Of a stretch of DNA of 61,285 nucleotides, positions 43,071 to 51,039 are shown piece after piece. Made by a program: the position numbers and the translations under genes. Source of the stretch: Segatella copri (lineage in GTDB: Bacteria > Bacteroidota > Bacteroidia > Bacteroidales > Bacteroidaceae); contig NZ_JAHOEA010000020.1 of assembly GCF_019127135.1 (NCBI RefSeq), positions 1-61,285 on the forward strand, in the 5' to 3' direction. Every line of letters begins with the position of its first letter. Positions within the stretch are counted from its first letter, which is position 1. The notes under the pieces are model-generated. The model searched no databases, had not been told where the DNA came from, and saw only the letters and a program-made list of their open reading frames with translations.

Positions 43071-44243
43071 TTATTTCTTGCAGCTTAGCGTGATAAGCAG
43101 AGAAATCATGGCGAAAGCGATTCCTACGATGCAGACACCAAGCCAGTCGGCTTGCGTCCAGACGTAACCGGCACAGAAAGTGCCTAGCGAACCACCGATG
43201 AAATAGCTGGTCATGAAGATGGTGTTGGCGCGGTTGGAAGCTTGCGGAATCTCCTGCAGACAACCACTCTGATTGCTGAGCTGCTGACATTGCAGACCGA
43301 TGTCAACCAAAATGATGGCTGCGATGAGTCCGGCGTAAGTGTCGCCGAAAAGCAAGGCTATTGCCCAGGCGATGATCTGCATTCCTGCTCCGAACAGATT
43401 GAATTTTCGAATGCCAAACCTAGGAATCAGTTTTCCCACACCACTGGCAGCAACGGCTCCCATGATTCCGCAAAGTCCGAGCATTCCTACCATATCACTT
43501 CCTGCGCTGAAAGGTGGCTGCGCCAGATGGAACGCCAGACAAGACCATATTGCCATCATACTGCCGAACCCGAAGGCTGCACGGATGGAATAGATGCGGA
43601 TAGAAGGATGGAAAACGAAAATTTCTGCTATCGTGGTCATCAGCCCTCTGTAGGTTCCTACATAGTTGCGCTTCATTTCAGGCATCATCAGCAGCATGAT
43701 TCCCATGCAAAACACCATCACGAAAGCAGCTATGATAAACATCTCCCGCCATCCCAGCCATTCGCCGATGTAACCGCTGATTACTCGTGAGGCAAGAATG
43801 CCCGTCAGCAGTCCGGAGAGTACAATGCCCATATTCCTGCTCTTGTTCTTGGGTTCCGAAAACTGTCCGGCTATCGGAATGAAGAACTGCGGAATCACCG
43901 AACAGGCGCCAATCAGCAGTGAAGCTCCCCAGAGCATCCATACGTTTTGCGCTGCAGCCATCACAATTGCCATCAATGCAGCAATGGTCATATTGACAAG
44001 GATGAGTTTCTTGCGCGAAAGCATGTCGCCCAAGGGGATGAGGAAGAATAAGCCCAGCGCATAACCTATCTGGGTAATGACGGTGATGAGGTTAGCCTTC
44101 TGCTCGGTAATATCCAGGTCGTGGCGGATGAGTTCGAGAAGCGGCTGATTGTAGTAGCAGTTGGCTACGGTGAGTCCTGCGACGATAGCCATCATCAGGA
44201 GAATGCTGCGGGGAATGCCCTGATTTTCTTTTAGCTGTATCAT
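43071..44243 (-). CDS. MFS transporter (drug/metabolite exporter type)
   Basis: This 390-residue inner-membrane protein has about 12 hydrophobic helices. The opening VANCYYNQPLLELI, the loop-2 motif FLIPLGDMLSRKKLI (the MFS motif A equivalent) and the later SYFIGGSLGTFCAGYVW resemble the YgaY/YnfM-like exporter group. The substrate is unknown. It is a monocistronic gene with a TAACTTTG -7 box (44282-44275). Confidence 0.88.
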   Translation of the reverse strand: MIQLKENQGIPRSILLMMAIVAGLTVANCYYNQPLLELIRHDLDITEQKANLITVITQIGYALGLFFLIPLGDMLSRKKLILVNMTIAALMAIVMAAAQNVWMLWGASLLIGACSVIPQFFIPIAGQFSEPKNKSRNMGIVLSGLLTGILASRVISGYIGEWLGWREMFIIAAFVMVFCMGIMLLMMPEMKRNYVGTYRGLMTTIAEIFVFHPSIRIYSIRAAFGFGSMMAIWSCLAFHLAQPPFSAGSDMVGMLGLCGIMGAVAASGVGKLIPRFGIRKFNLFGAGMQIIAWAIALLFGDTYAGLIAAIILVDIGLQCQQLSNQSGCLQEIPQASNRANTIFMTSYFIGGSLGTFCAGYVWTQADWLGVCIVGIAFAMISLLITLSCKK

Positions 44244-44688
44244 TTTCTGTCTGTTTGTTTCTTTGTTTTGAGTGCAAAGTTACGAAAAAAATCTCGGCAA
44301 TCAAAGTTTTTGGGGACGATTTCTTGGGAAAAACTTCTCTCTCATGCAGAAAATCTTCTCTCTCAGGCAGAAAAAGTTTCTGTCTTTTCCCTCGCGCGCG
44401 TACCTTATTATATGTATATAGTGCTGCTCTGAAGAGGTGTTGGCGCGCACCCTTGTTACGCTAAAAAACACCGAAAAGTGTTAAAATTAGGCTGTTTCCG
44501 AGCACACCAAAAACTTTAACCTTTGTTAGCACTTTGTAAGTAGCTGATTTATAGCGATTTGTAATTTTGTTACAAAAACGCCTAAAAAAAAGTCGCAAAA
44601 AAAAGAACAACGTATCAAAAAAATGCTTACCTTTGCATCGTTCAAAAGAACAAATGATTGTTTTACAGATTTTAAAAAAGCAAAGAAA
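44244..44688. other. Intergenic region with promoters and a 21-bp imperfect direct repeat
   Basis: No gene is supported. The left end carries the exporter promoter. CTTCTCTCTCATGCAG and CTTCTCTCTCAGGCAG (about 44334-44370) form a direct repeat. A GC-rich CGCGCGCG stretch near 44393 has no visible role. TACCTTTG (44628-44635) is the -7 box for the small lipoprotein. Confidence 0.6.
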
Positions 44689-44862
44689 ATGAAGAAATTA
44701 GTTTTTATGTTCGTAGCTATCGCAGCTATCTCTTTCGCATCATGTGGTAACAAAACAGCTCAGAACACAGCTTCTGCTGATTCTGACACAGCTCAGGTAG
44801 ATACAACTGCTGCTGACACAACTGCTGCTGCTGATACAACAGCTGCTGATTCTGCTAAGTAA
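44689..44862 (+). CDS. Small Thr/Ala/Asp-rich lipoprotein
   Basis: This 57-residue protein is not recognised as a family. The signal peptide KKLVFMFVAIAAISFASC ends in a lipobox with Cys19, so it should be lipidated and membrane-anchored. The mature 38 residues are almost only T, A, D, S and Q, in repeats such as DTTAAD. The start at 44689 is chosen because the longer frame begins at the promoter. A consensus -7 box and a tight UUCG hairpin terminator suggest a discrete, well-expressed transcript. Confidence 0.8.
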   Translation: MKKLVFMFVAIAAISFASCGNKTAQNTASADSDTAQVDTTAADTTAAADTTAADSAK

Positions 44863-44900
44863 TTTGAAATTACTTGCGAACGAAAAAATGAGAGAAACAA

Positions 44901-44930
44901 CCGCTGGACTTCGGTCTAGCGGCTTTTTCG
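44901..44930 (+). terminator. UUCG-loop terminator of the small lipoprotein gene
   Basis: CCGCTGGAC, TTCG, GTCTAGCGG (44901-44922) form a stem capped by a stable tetraloop, followed by CTTTTTCG. Confidence 0.9.
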
Positions 44931-44992
44931 TTTTATAGAGACTATGTTTCATTTTTTTAGGTTACCTTTTAGAATATTAGAAAAGATAATTT

Positions 44993-46423
44993 ATGATAGA
45001 TTCAAGTGCCTTCCAAGGTAAAAAGGCAGCTTACTATACGCTAGGCTGCAAACTCAACTTCTCTGAAACTTCCACTTTTGGCAAAATGCTCGAAGACATG
45101 GGCGTCATTACTGCTAAAAAGGGGGAGAAAGCTGATATTTGTCTTATTAACACCTGCTCGGTAACAGAAGTTGCCGATCATAAATGCCGTCAGGCTATCC
45201 ACAGGATGGTGAGAAACAATCCGGGTGCATTCGTTATCGTGACGGGCTGTTATGCGCAGCTCGAATCAGAGAATGTCAGCAAGATAGAGGGCGTAGACCT
45301 CGTGTTGGGTGCTAACGAGAAGGCTCACTTGATTCAATATCTCAGCGATGCATGGGCGCAGAAGTTTGCCCAGGAAAACGGATTGGCTGCTCAGACTCCT
45401 CAGAACGTCGATGCGGAAAGTCCTCAGAACTGCGATGCTGAAACCTCTCAGAACGGCGATGCTGCGGCTCTTCATCAGCATTATAGCGTGAAGACAAAGG
45501 AAATCAAGACCTTCCAGCCTTCTTGCTCGCGTGGCAACCGTACCCGTTATTTCCTGAAGGTGCAGGACGGCTGCAATTATTATTGCACCTATTGCACCAT
45601 TCCATTTGCCCGAGGCAATTCGCGCAACCCGAGCATCCAGTCGCTTGTGGCTCAATGTGAGCAGGCGGCTGCTGAAGGCGGTAAGGAAATCGTCATTACC
45701 GGTGTGAATATCGGTGATTTCGGTCAGACTACCCACGAGCGATTCATCGACCTTGTCAAGGCGATGGATCAGGTAGAAGGAATCAAGCGTTACCGCATCT
45801 CGAGTCTGGAGCCTGATCTCTGTGATGATGATCTCATAGAGTATTGTGCCCAGAGCCGTGCCTTTATGCCTCATTTCCACATTCCTCTGCAGAGCGGAAG
45901 CGATGAGGTGCTCAAGCTGATGCACCGTCGTTACGACAAGGCGCTCTTTGCCCACAAGGTGAATCTTATCAAGGAGAAGATGCCTGATGCGTTTATCGGT
46001 GTCGATGTGATGGTGGGCTGTCGCGGCGAAACTCCGGAGTGTTTTGAAGAATGCTATGAGTTTCTGAAGAGTCTGCCTGTTACCCAGCTTCACGTCTTCC
46101 CTTATTCTGAACGTCCGGGTACGGCTGCCTTGAAGATTCCGTATGTGGTTGACGAGAAGGAGAAGAAGAAGCGCTCCAAGCGACTGTTGGAGTTGAGCGA
46201 TCAGAAGACGCAGGAATTCTATGCTCAATACATCGGTACAGAGGCTGAGGTCCTCTTCGAGAAGGCGCCAAGAGGTAAAGCGATGCATGGATTCACCAAG
46301 AACTATATCCGCGTAGAACTTTCGCCAGCTCTCGCCAAGGAAGAATACGACAACCAGCTTATCAAGGTTCGCCTGGGTGGTTTTAATCACGATAAGACGG
46401 CGCTGAAGGGAGAGCTTCTTTAG
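44993..46423 (+). CDS. mtaB: tRNA t6A37 methylthiotransferase MtaB (radical SAM)
   Basis: The protein has 476 residues. It converts t6A37 to ms2t6A37 in ANN-decoding tRNAs using two iron-sulfur clusters. The N-terminal MTTase domain starts YYTLGCKLNFSE with cluster cysteines Cys19, Cys55 (NTCSV) and Cys91 (TGCYAQLE). The radical SAM cluster ligands are Cys194, Cys198 and Cys201 (CNYYCTYC); a TRAM-like end follows about residue 405. The linker at about 135-158 carries three tandem 8-residue units (TPQNVDAE, SPQNCDAE, TSQNGDAA) encoded by 24-bp repeats, which look like a recent lineage-specific expansion. Confidence 0.94.
   Translation: MIDSSAFQGKKAAYYTLGCKLNFSETSTFGKMLEDMGVITAKKGEKADICLINTCSVTEVADHKCRQAIHRMVRNNPGAFVIVTGCYAQLESENVSKIEGVDLVLGANEKAHLIQYLSDAWAQKFAQENGLAAQTPQNVDAESPQNCDAETSQNGDAAALHQHYSVKTKEIKTFQPSCSRGNRTRYFLKVQDGCNYYCTYCTIPFARGNSRNPSIQSLVAQCEQAAAEGGKEIVITGVNIGDFGQTTHERFIDLVKAMDQVEGIKRYRISSLEPDLCDDDLIEYCAQSRAFMPHFHIPLQSGSDEVLKLMHRRYDKALFAHKVNLIKEKMPDAFIGVDVMVGCRGETPECFEECYEFLKSLPVTQLHVFPYSERPGTAALKIPYVVDEKEKKKRSKRLLELSDQKTQEFYAQYIGTEAEVLFEKAPRGKAMHGFTKNYIRVELSPALAKEEYDNQLIKVRLGGFNHDKTALKGELL
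45395..45466 (+). repeat. Three in-frame 24-bp repeats within mtaB
   Basis: Units at 45395-45418, 45419-45442 and 45443-45466 each contain CTCAGAAC and GATGC and encode x-(P/S)-Q-N-x-D-A-(E/A). They lie in the linker between the MTTase and radical SAM domains. Confidence 0.8.
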
Positions 46424-46452
46424 TTGATAGTTAATAGTTTATAGTTTATAGT
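46421..46452 (+). repeat. AT-rich dispersed repeat directly after the mtaB stop
   Basis: TAGTTGATAGTTAATAGTTT continuing with TATAGT units starts at the stop codon, as it does after carB. A TTCAATGTTCAAAGCTCAAA element follows up to 46497. Confidence 0.6.
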
Positions 46453-46497
46453 AAAAAGGGCTAATCATAAAGTTCAATGTTCAAAGCTCAAAGTCCA

Positions 46498-47382
46498 ATG
46501 TATTACAACGATTTTGGAACATGGATCCGGAAGCAGTTTCCTGATTTCCGTGTTCAGAAGATTTCGATAGACGCGGGATTCTCCTGTCCTAACAGAGATG
46601 GGAGAATTTCGAGTGGCGGATGTACGTATTGCGACAACCGCACCTTCAATCCCAGCTATTGCGACCGGAAAAAGTCGATTACTGAACAGCTGGAGGAGGG
46701 AAAGGCTTTCTTCAGCAGGAAGTATCCTGATATGAAATATCTGGCTTATTTCCAGGCTTATACCAATACATACGCCAGGGTGGAGCAACTGAGGCAGATG
46801 TATGAAGAGGCTCTTGAGGTGGAAGATGTGGTGGGAATCGTTATCGGAACCCGTCCGGATTGTGTGAGCGATGAATTGCTCGATTATCTTGAAGAACTGA
46901 ACCGCCGCACCTTCGTACTGGTGGAATATGGCATTGAGAGTGCCAATGATGAAACCTTGAAACGCATCAACCGCGGACATGATTTTGCCTGTTGCCGTAG
47001 TGCCGTAGAGCGTACTCATGCCAGGGGAATCCTTACGGGCGGTCACATCATCATCGGCTTGCCGGGAGAAGATGCGGAAGAAAGTCTGCGCCAGGCTCCT
47101 CTCATCTCTTCCTTGCCGCTTGATATTCTCAAGATTCATCAGATGCAGATTATCAGGGGCACCCGGCTGGCACAGGAATATGCTGAGCATCCCTTCCATG
47201 TTTACACGGTAGAGGAATATATTGATGTCATCGTGAAATACATCCGTCTGCTCAGAAAGGATTTGGTGCTGGAGCGCTTCGTCAGTCAGTCGCCCAAAGA
47301 ACTGCTGATTGCTCCCAAATGGGGACTCAAGAACTATGAGTTTACCAATCTCCTGAATAACAGATTAAAGAGTTTACAATAA
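46498..47382 (+). CDS. TIGR01212-family radical SAM protein (YhcC-like)
   Basis: The protein has 294 residues from ATG 46498. An ATG at 46477 is in frame, but its seven codons are repeat-derived sequence, so the later start, which begins the conserved MYYNDFGTWIRKQF, is preferred. The cluster ligands sit in FSCPNRDG and GGCTYCDN, and GIESANDETLKRINRGH and IIGLPGE are family hallmarks. The enzyme reaction is unknown. It lies between mtaB and a glycosyltransferase, with only two bases before the latter, so these two are cotranscribed. Confidence 0.9.
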   Translation: MYYNDFGTWIRKQFPDFRVQKISIDAGFSCPNRDGRISSGGCTYCDNRTFNPSYCDRKKSITEQLEEGKAFFSRKYPDMKYLAYFQAYTNTYARVEQLRQMYEEALEVEDVVGIVIGTRPDCVSDELLDYLEELNRRTFVLVEYGIESANDETLKRINRGHDFACCRSAVERTHARGILTGGHIIIGLPGEDAEESLRQAPLISSLPLDILKIHQMQIIRGTRLAQEYAEHPFHVYTVEEYIDVIVKYIRLLRKDLVLERFVSQSPKELLIAPKWGLKNYEFTNLLNNRLKSLQ

Positions 47383-47384
47383 AT

Positions 47385-48401
47385 ATGGCAAAAGTAGCAA
47401 TCGTTATATTAAACTGGAATGGTCAGAAGATGCTGGCAAAGTATCTTCCGAATGTCATCGAATATTCCCGTCAGGATGCTGAAATCTGGGTGGCGGACAA
47501 TTCTTCTTCTGATGGTTCGATGCACCTTCTGGAGACTCAGTTTCCTCAGGTTAAGACCATTGTTCTGGAGCAGAATTTCGGCTTTGCTGAAGGCTATAAC
47601 CGTGCCTTGAAGCAGATTGATGCAGCGTATTACGTGCTCCTGAATAGCGATGTTGAGGTTTCGCATCATTGGCTTACACCGCTCATCGAGTTTATGGATT
47701 CGCATCAGCAGGTGGCTGCCTGCCAGCCTAAGCTGCTTGCCGAATACGATAAGGACAGCTTTGAGTATGCTGGCGCTTGCGGCGGATTCCTCGACAAATA
47801 TGGCTATCCGTTCTGTCGCGGCCGCATCTTTGATACGGTAGAGCGCGATAATGGGCAGTATGATTACCAGCAGGAAATCTTGTGGGCTACGGGTGCCTGT
47901 ATGATGATTCGCTCAAAAGATTATTGGACTGCCGGAGGTTTAGACGGCCGTTTCTTTGCCCATAATGAAGAGATAGATCTTTGCTGGCGCTTGCGTCTGA
48001 TGGGCAGAAAAATCTACTGCATTCCTGAGAGTGAGGTTTATCATGTGGGTGGTGGAACCCTGCCGAAAAGCAATCCGATGAAGATTTATCTGAATTTTAG
48101 AAATAATTTAACCATGCTTTATAAGAATCTGAGTGATACGGAGTTGACTCACGTAATGCGTATGCGCAGATTTCTGGATTACCTTGCTGCTTTCGAAACA
48201 TTGGTTCTGAAGCGCAACTGGGGCGACTTCAAGGCCATCTTCAAGGCGCGCAGGGCTTTCAAGGCATGGAAACATGAGTTTGACGAAGATCGCAGAAAGA
48301 TACAAGCGGGTAGGGTGAAGGAGGAGATTCCGCAGGTTTACAATCTCTCTATCATCTGGCAATATTACGCCAAGGGCAAGAAACTCTTCTCGCAGTTGTA
48401 G
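47385..48401 (+). CDS. Family 2 glycosyltransferase
   Basis: This 338-residue GT-A fold enzyme has the N-terminal nucleotide site VAIVILNWNG (3-12) and WVADNSSSDGS, LLNSDVEVS as the DxD-equivalent metal site near 86-94, and the acceptor region EEIDLCWRLRLMGRK near 195-210. The pattern resembles rhamnosyl/galactofuranosyl-type transferases for surface polysaccharide. The actual donor and acceptor are not known. The C-terminal 80 residues are basic and helical, possibly membrane-associating. It is followed by a REP-like palindromic element. Confidence 0.9.
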   Translation: MAKVAIVILNWNGQKMLAKYLPNVIEYSRQDAEIWVADNSSSDGSMHLLETQFPQVKTIVLEQNFGFAEGYNRALKQIDAAYYVLLNSDVEVSHHWLTPLIEFMDSHQQVAACQPKLLAEYDKDSFEYAGACGGFLDKYGYPFCRGRIFDTVERDNGQYDYQQEILWATGACMMIRSKDYWTAGGLDGRFFAHNEEIDLCWRLRLMGRKIYCIPESEVYHVGGGTLPKSNPMKIYLNFRNNLTMLYKNLSDTELTHVMRMRRFLDYLAAFETLVLKRNWGDFKAIFKARRAFKAWKHEFDEDRRKIQAGRVKEEIPQVYNLSIIWQYYAKGKKLFSQL

Positions 48402-48435
48402 ATAATAAACTGAAGTTTCGCATGTGGTTTAAGTA

Positions 48436-48706
48436 CGGGCTGAAGGCCCGCTCCTAGAAGCAGCACGCCCTGAAAGGGCAGAAGCTCTTAGCCCAGGGCA
48501 GCGCCCTGGGTATAATAGCAATCAGCAAGGCGCCCTGTAAGGGCAAAAGCTTTGTTAATTGCCTGGTTTTAAAGCTTTTGCCCTTACAGGGCGACAAGTT
48601 TGCGTTCATAAACACCCAGGGCGATGCCCTGGGCTAGGAGCTTCTGCCCTTTCAGGGCGTGTGGGGCTTACTTGCGAAACAGGGCGTGTGGGGCTTACTT
48701 GCGAAA
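48436..48706. repeat. REP/BIME-like nested palindromic element
   Basis: The outer arms 48464-48511 and 48614-48661 are 48-base inverted repeats with two mismatches. Inner arms 48531-48553 and 48571-48593 are a perfect 23-base inverted repeat. Each arm itself contains GCCCTGAAAGGGC-like or GCCCAGGGC..GCCCTGGG palindromes, and CGGGCTGAAGGCCCG precedes the left arm. Two perfect 27-base direct repeats (48653-48679, 48680-48706) end the element. It fills most of the gap before 48749, and no gene is visible in it. Confidence 0.88.
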
Positions 48707-48748
48707 CATGAATAGACTATTAATAAACAAACTTAAAAATAAAAATCT

Positions 48749-49996
48749 ATGAAGAAAAGACAAATGATGATGGCGCTGGTTTCGCTGATGGTTCTGTCAG
48801 CCCAGGCGCAGGCTAATTTCCAGGTGTCGGTTTCCAATCCTTCCAAGGTGGCAAGAACCGATGCTCCGGTGGTTGTAGATCTCAGCAAGTTGGGTGCTAT
48901 TGGCGACATTCAGCGCGCTGTAGTAACCGTTGACGGCAAGGAGATTCCTTCACAGCTCGACGACACCAACCGCGATTGTACCAACGATGAACTCTGTTTC
49001 CTTGCCGATTTAGGCAAGAAAGAAACCAAGACCTATCAGGTGCAACTCTATCGTGAGGGTGAGCAGGCACAGTATCCGGCTCGTACTTTTGCAGAACTCT
49101 GCTTGCCAAGCAGAAACAGGAAACTGGCTAAGAACAGGCAGGATATTTATCTGCGCAGCATCTCTTTTGATAAGAAAACCAAGGATCCTTATCACTACGT
49201 CCATTCTCATGGCACCTGCTTCGAAAACGAACTGATTGCCATGCGTGTTTATTTTGATCATCGTCAGACCATCGACCTTTATGGCAAAATCAACAAGGGG
49301 CTGGTGATTCAGGATACACAGTTCTATCCTTCAGATGAACAGATTCAGGCTGGTTCGGGCGATGATTGTCTCTGGGTAGGCAATACCTACGGACTGGGTG
49401 CGCTCCGTGGCTGGGACGGTAAAGACCAGGTGCTGTTCAACAACGTGAAATACCAGGAGCAGCGCGTCATTTCAGAAGGTCCGCTCCGTGCCATCGTCGA
49501 AGTTGTGGATAAGGGTTGGGTTCCGGCTCCGGGCTTGCAGCCTGTCAATGCCACCATCCGCTACACTATCTATGCCGGTCATCGCGATTTCGACGTAGAT
49601 GTATTCTTCAACAAGGATGTTTCTGATTATCAGTTTGCTACAGGACTCATCAACGTAAAGGGTTCCAGCGAATTTGCTGATGGCAAGGGTTTGCGTGGCT
49701 GTTACGGCAGCGACTGGCCAACAGGCAAGGACGATGGAAAGCACAAGTTGGAGACCGTAGGCTTGGGCATTTATGTGCCGCAGTCAGCCCTGATAAGTCA
49801 GCAGCCAGCCAATAAGGATTGCTATACTCAGGTAGTGAAACCTGCAGGCAGCCAGCTCAGTTATAAGCTTGCTTATACCAGTGCCAACGAAACCTATGGT
49901 TTCAAGGGCGAGAAGGAGTGGTATGAGTGGTTGAAAGCCTGGAAGAAGCAGATAGAAGAGCCGGTTCAGGTTTCTGTTTCTGTCATGATCCGATAA
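48749..49996 (+). CDS. Secreted DUF4861-type protein
   Basis: The protein has 415 residues with a signal peptide (MMMALVSLMVLSAQAQA, cleavage near 22). The body fits the DUF4861 family of Bacteroidota exported proteins: an early beta-rich region, then DDCLWVGNTYGLGALRGWDG and RYTIYAGHRDFDVDVFF. Such proteins often occur near polysaccharide-degradation genes, and an uncharacterised lyase or binding role has been suspected, but no activity can be read here. It is monocistronic, with a hairpin terminator at 50039-50090. Confidence 0.75.
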   Translation: MKKRQMMMALVSLMVLSAQAQANFQVSVSNPSKVARTDAPVVVDLSKLGAIGDIQRAVVTVDGKEIPSQLDDTNRDCTNDELCFLADLGKKETKTYQVQLYREGEQAQYPARTFAELCLPSRNRKLAKNRQDIYLRSISFDKKTKDPYHYVHSHGTCFENELIAMRVYFDHRQTIDLYGKINKGLVIQDTQFYPSDEQIQAGSGDDCLWVGNTYGLGALRGWDGKDQVLFNNVKYQEQRVISEGPLRAIVEVVDKGWVPAPGLQPVNATIRYTIYAGHRDFDVDVFFNKDVSDYQFATGLINVKGSSEFADGKGLRGCYGSDWPTGKDDGKHKLETVGLGIYVPQSALISQQPANKDCYTQVVKPAGSQLSYKLAYTSANETYGFKGEKEWYEWLKAWKKQIEEPVQVSVSVMIR

Positions 49997-50038
49997 GCAG
50001 TTTTTTTTATCATCTGATAAGTAGAAAAAAATGCACAA

Positions 50039-50090
50039 ATAGCCAGCAATGAGCAAAAAAGACTTACGTTTTATTCATTGCTGGCTATTT
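50039..50090. terminator. Terminator after the DUF4861 gene
   Basis: ATAGCCAGCAATGA (50039-50052) pairs with TCATTGCTGGCTAT (50075-50088), followed by TTTT. Confidence 0.85.
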
Positions 50091-50179
50091 TGCAAACAAA
50101 TTTAAGAGAAAAACCCATTTTTTTTGCGAATGCGTATGATTTTTTAGCAAAAAAGCTTGGTAATTTAAATAATTTTTAG

Positions 50180-50187
50180 TATTTTTG
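50180..50187 (+). promoter_or_regulatory. -7 promoter box of the GldB-like/DPP operon
   Basis: TATTTTTG lies 30 bases before the GTG start at 50218. Confidence 0.65.
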
Positions 50188-50217
50188 CAGTCGTAACTCG
50201 AAGATTTGTGAATTATC

Positions 50218-51036
50218 GTGAAAAGGTTTTTTAATTATATAGTCATATTAGCAATAGTGCTTCTCAGTTCGGCCTGTGAGTTTAAGTTCAAGCCGAACGA
50301 GGAAGGAGAGGCTGTGCCCCTGTCGGTACAGCGTTACGACCGATTGGAAAGCAGATATCTTACTACCGGTGATTTCTCTGCCCTGCAGCAGATGAATACC
50401 GATTACCCGATAGAAACCCGTACGCTGATAGAGAAAATGCTCCAGCTTGGCACCATTACCGACGCCAATATCAGCAACCGTTTCCTCATGTTCTATCAGG
50501 ATTCTACCCTGCAGGCGCTTATCGCCGATGCTGAGGCAGAATTTGCCAATATGGAAGACATCAACGAGCAGCTGAAATCTTCCTTCTCGCGTCTGAACAG
50601 TTGGATTCCGGAACTCCAGCAGCCTTGTTTCTATGCTCAGATTGGTGCTTTAGACCAGAGCATCGTGGTAGGAGAACATTCTGTAGGAATTTCGCTCGAT
50701 AAATACATGGGCGAAAACTATCCGCTCTACAAGAAGTTCTATACACCGCAGCAGCGCAGCACCATGTCGCGCCAGTACATTGTGCCGGATTGCCTTACCT
50801 TCTATCTGCTGAGCATCTATCCGATGGACCACTTTGACACCCGTCCGCAGCTCGACCGCGATCTGCACATGGGCAAGATTATGTGGGCTGTGAACAAGGC
50901 GATGGGCAAGGAGATTTTCAAAACCAAGTATGTGAAGACAATCTGCGCTTATGTAAAGCGCAACCCTAAAGTAACAGTAAAACAACTGCTCAATGACGAA
51001 GATTATTCGCCTATTGAGGCATTACATAAAGATTAA
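50218..51036 (+). CDS. GldB-like lipoprotein
   Basis: This 272-residue protein starts with GTG. The signal peptide ends in the lipobox LLSSAC (Cys20), so it is a lipoprotein. The body resembles the GldB family of gliding-associated lipoproteins: VQRYDRL near the start, YPIETRTLIEKML, and the GIDLDMYLG-like segment GISLDKYMGENYPLY near residue 155. Non-gliding gut Bacteroidales carry GldB relatives, so motility is not implied. The next gene, a dipeptidyl peptidase, starts three bases after the stop. Confidence 0.72.
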   Translation: MKRFFNYIVILAIVLLSSACEFKFKPNEEGEAVPLSVQRYDRLESRYLTTGDFSALQQMNTDYPIETRTLIEKMLQLGTITDANISNRFLMFYQDSTLQALIADAEAEFANMEDINEQLKSSFSRLNSWIPELQQPCFYAQIGALDQSIVVGEHSVGISLDKYMGENYPLYKKFYTPQQRSTMSRQYIVPDCLTFYLLSIYPMDHFDTRPQLDRDLHMGKIMWAVNKAMGKEIFKTKYVKTICAYVKRNPKVTVKQLLNDEDYSPIEALHKD

Positions 51037-51039
51037 CAC

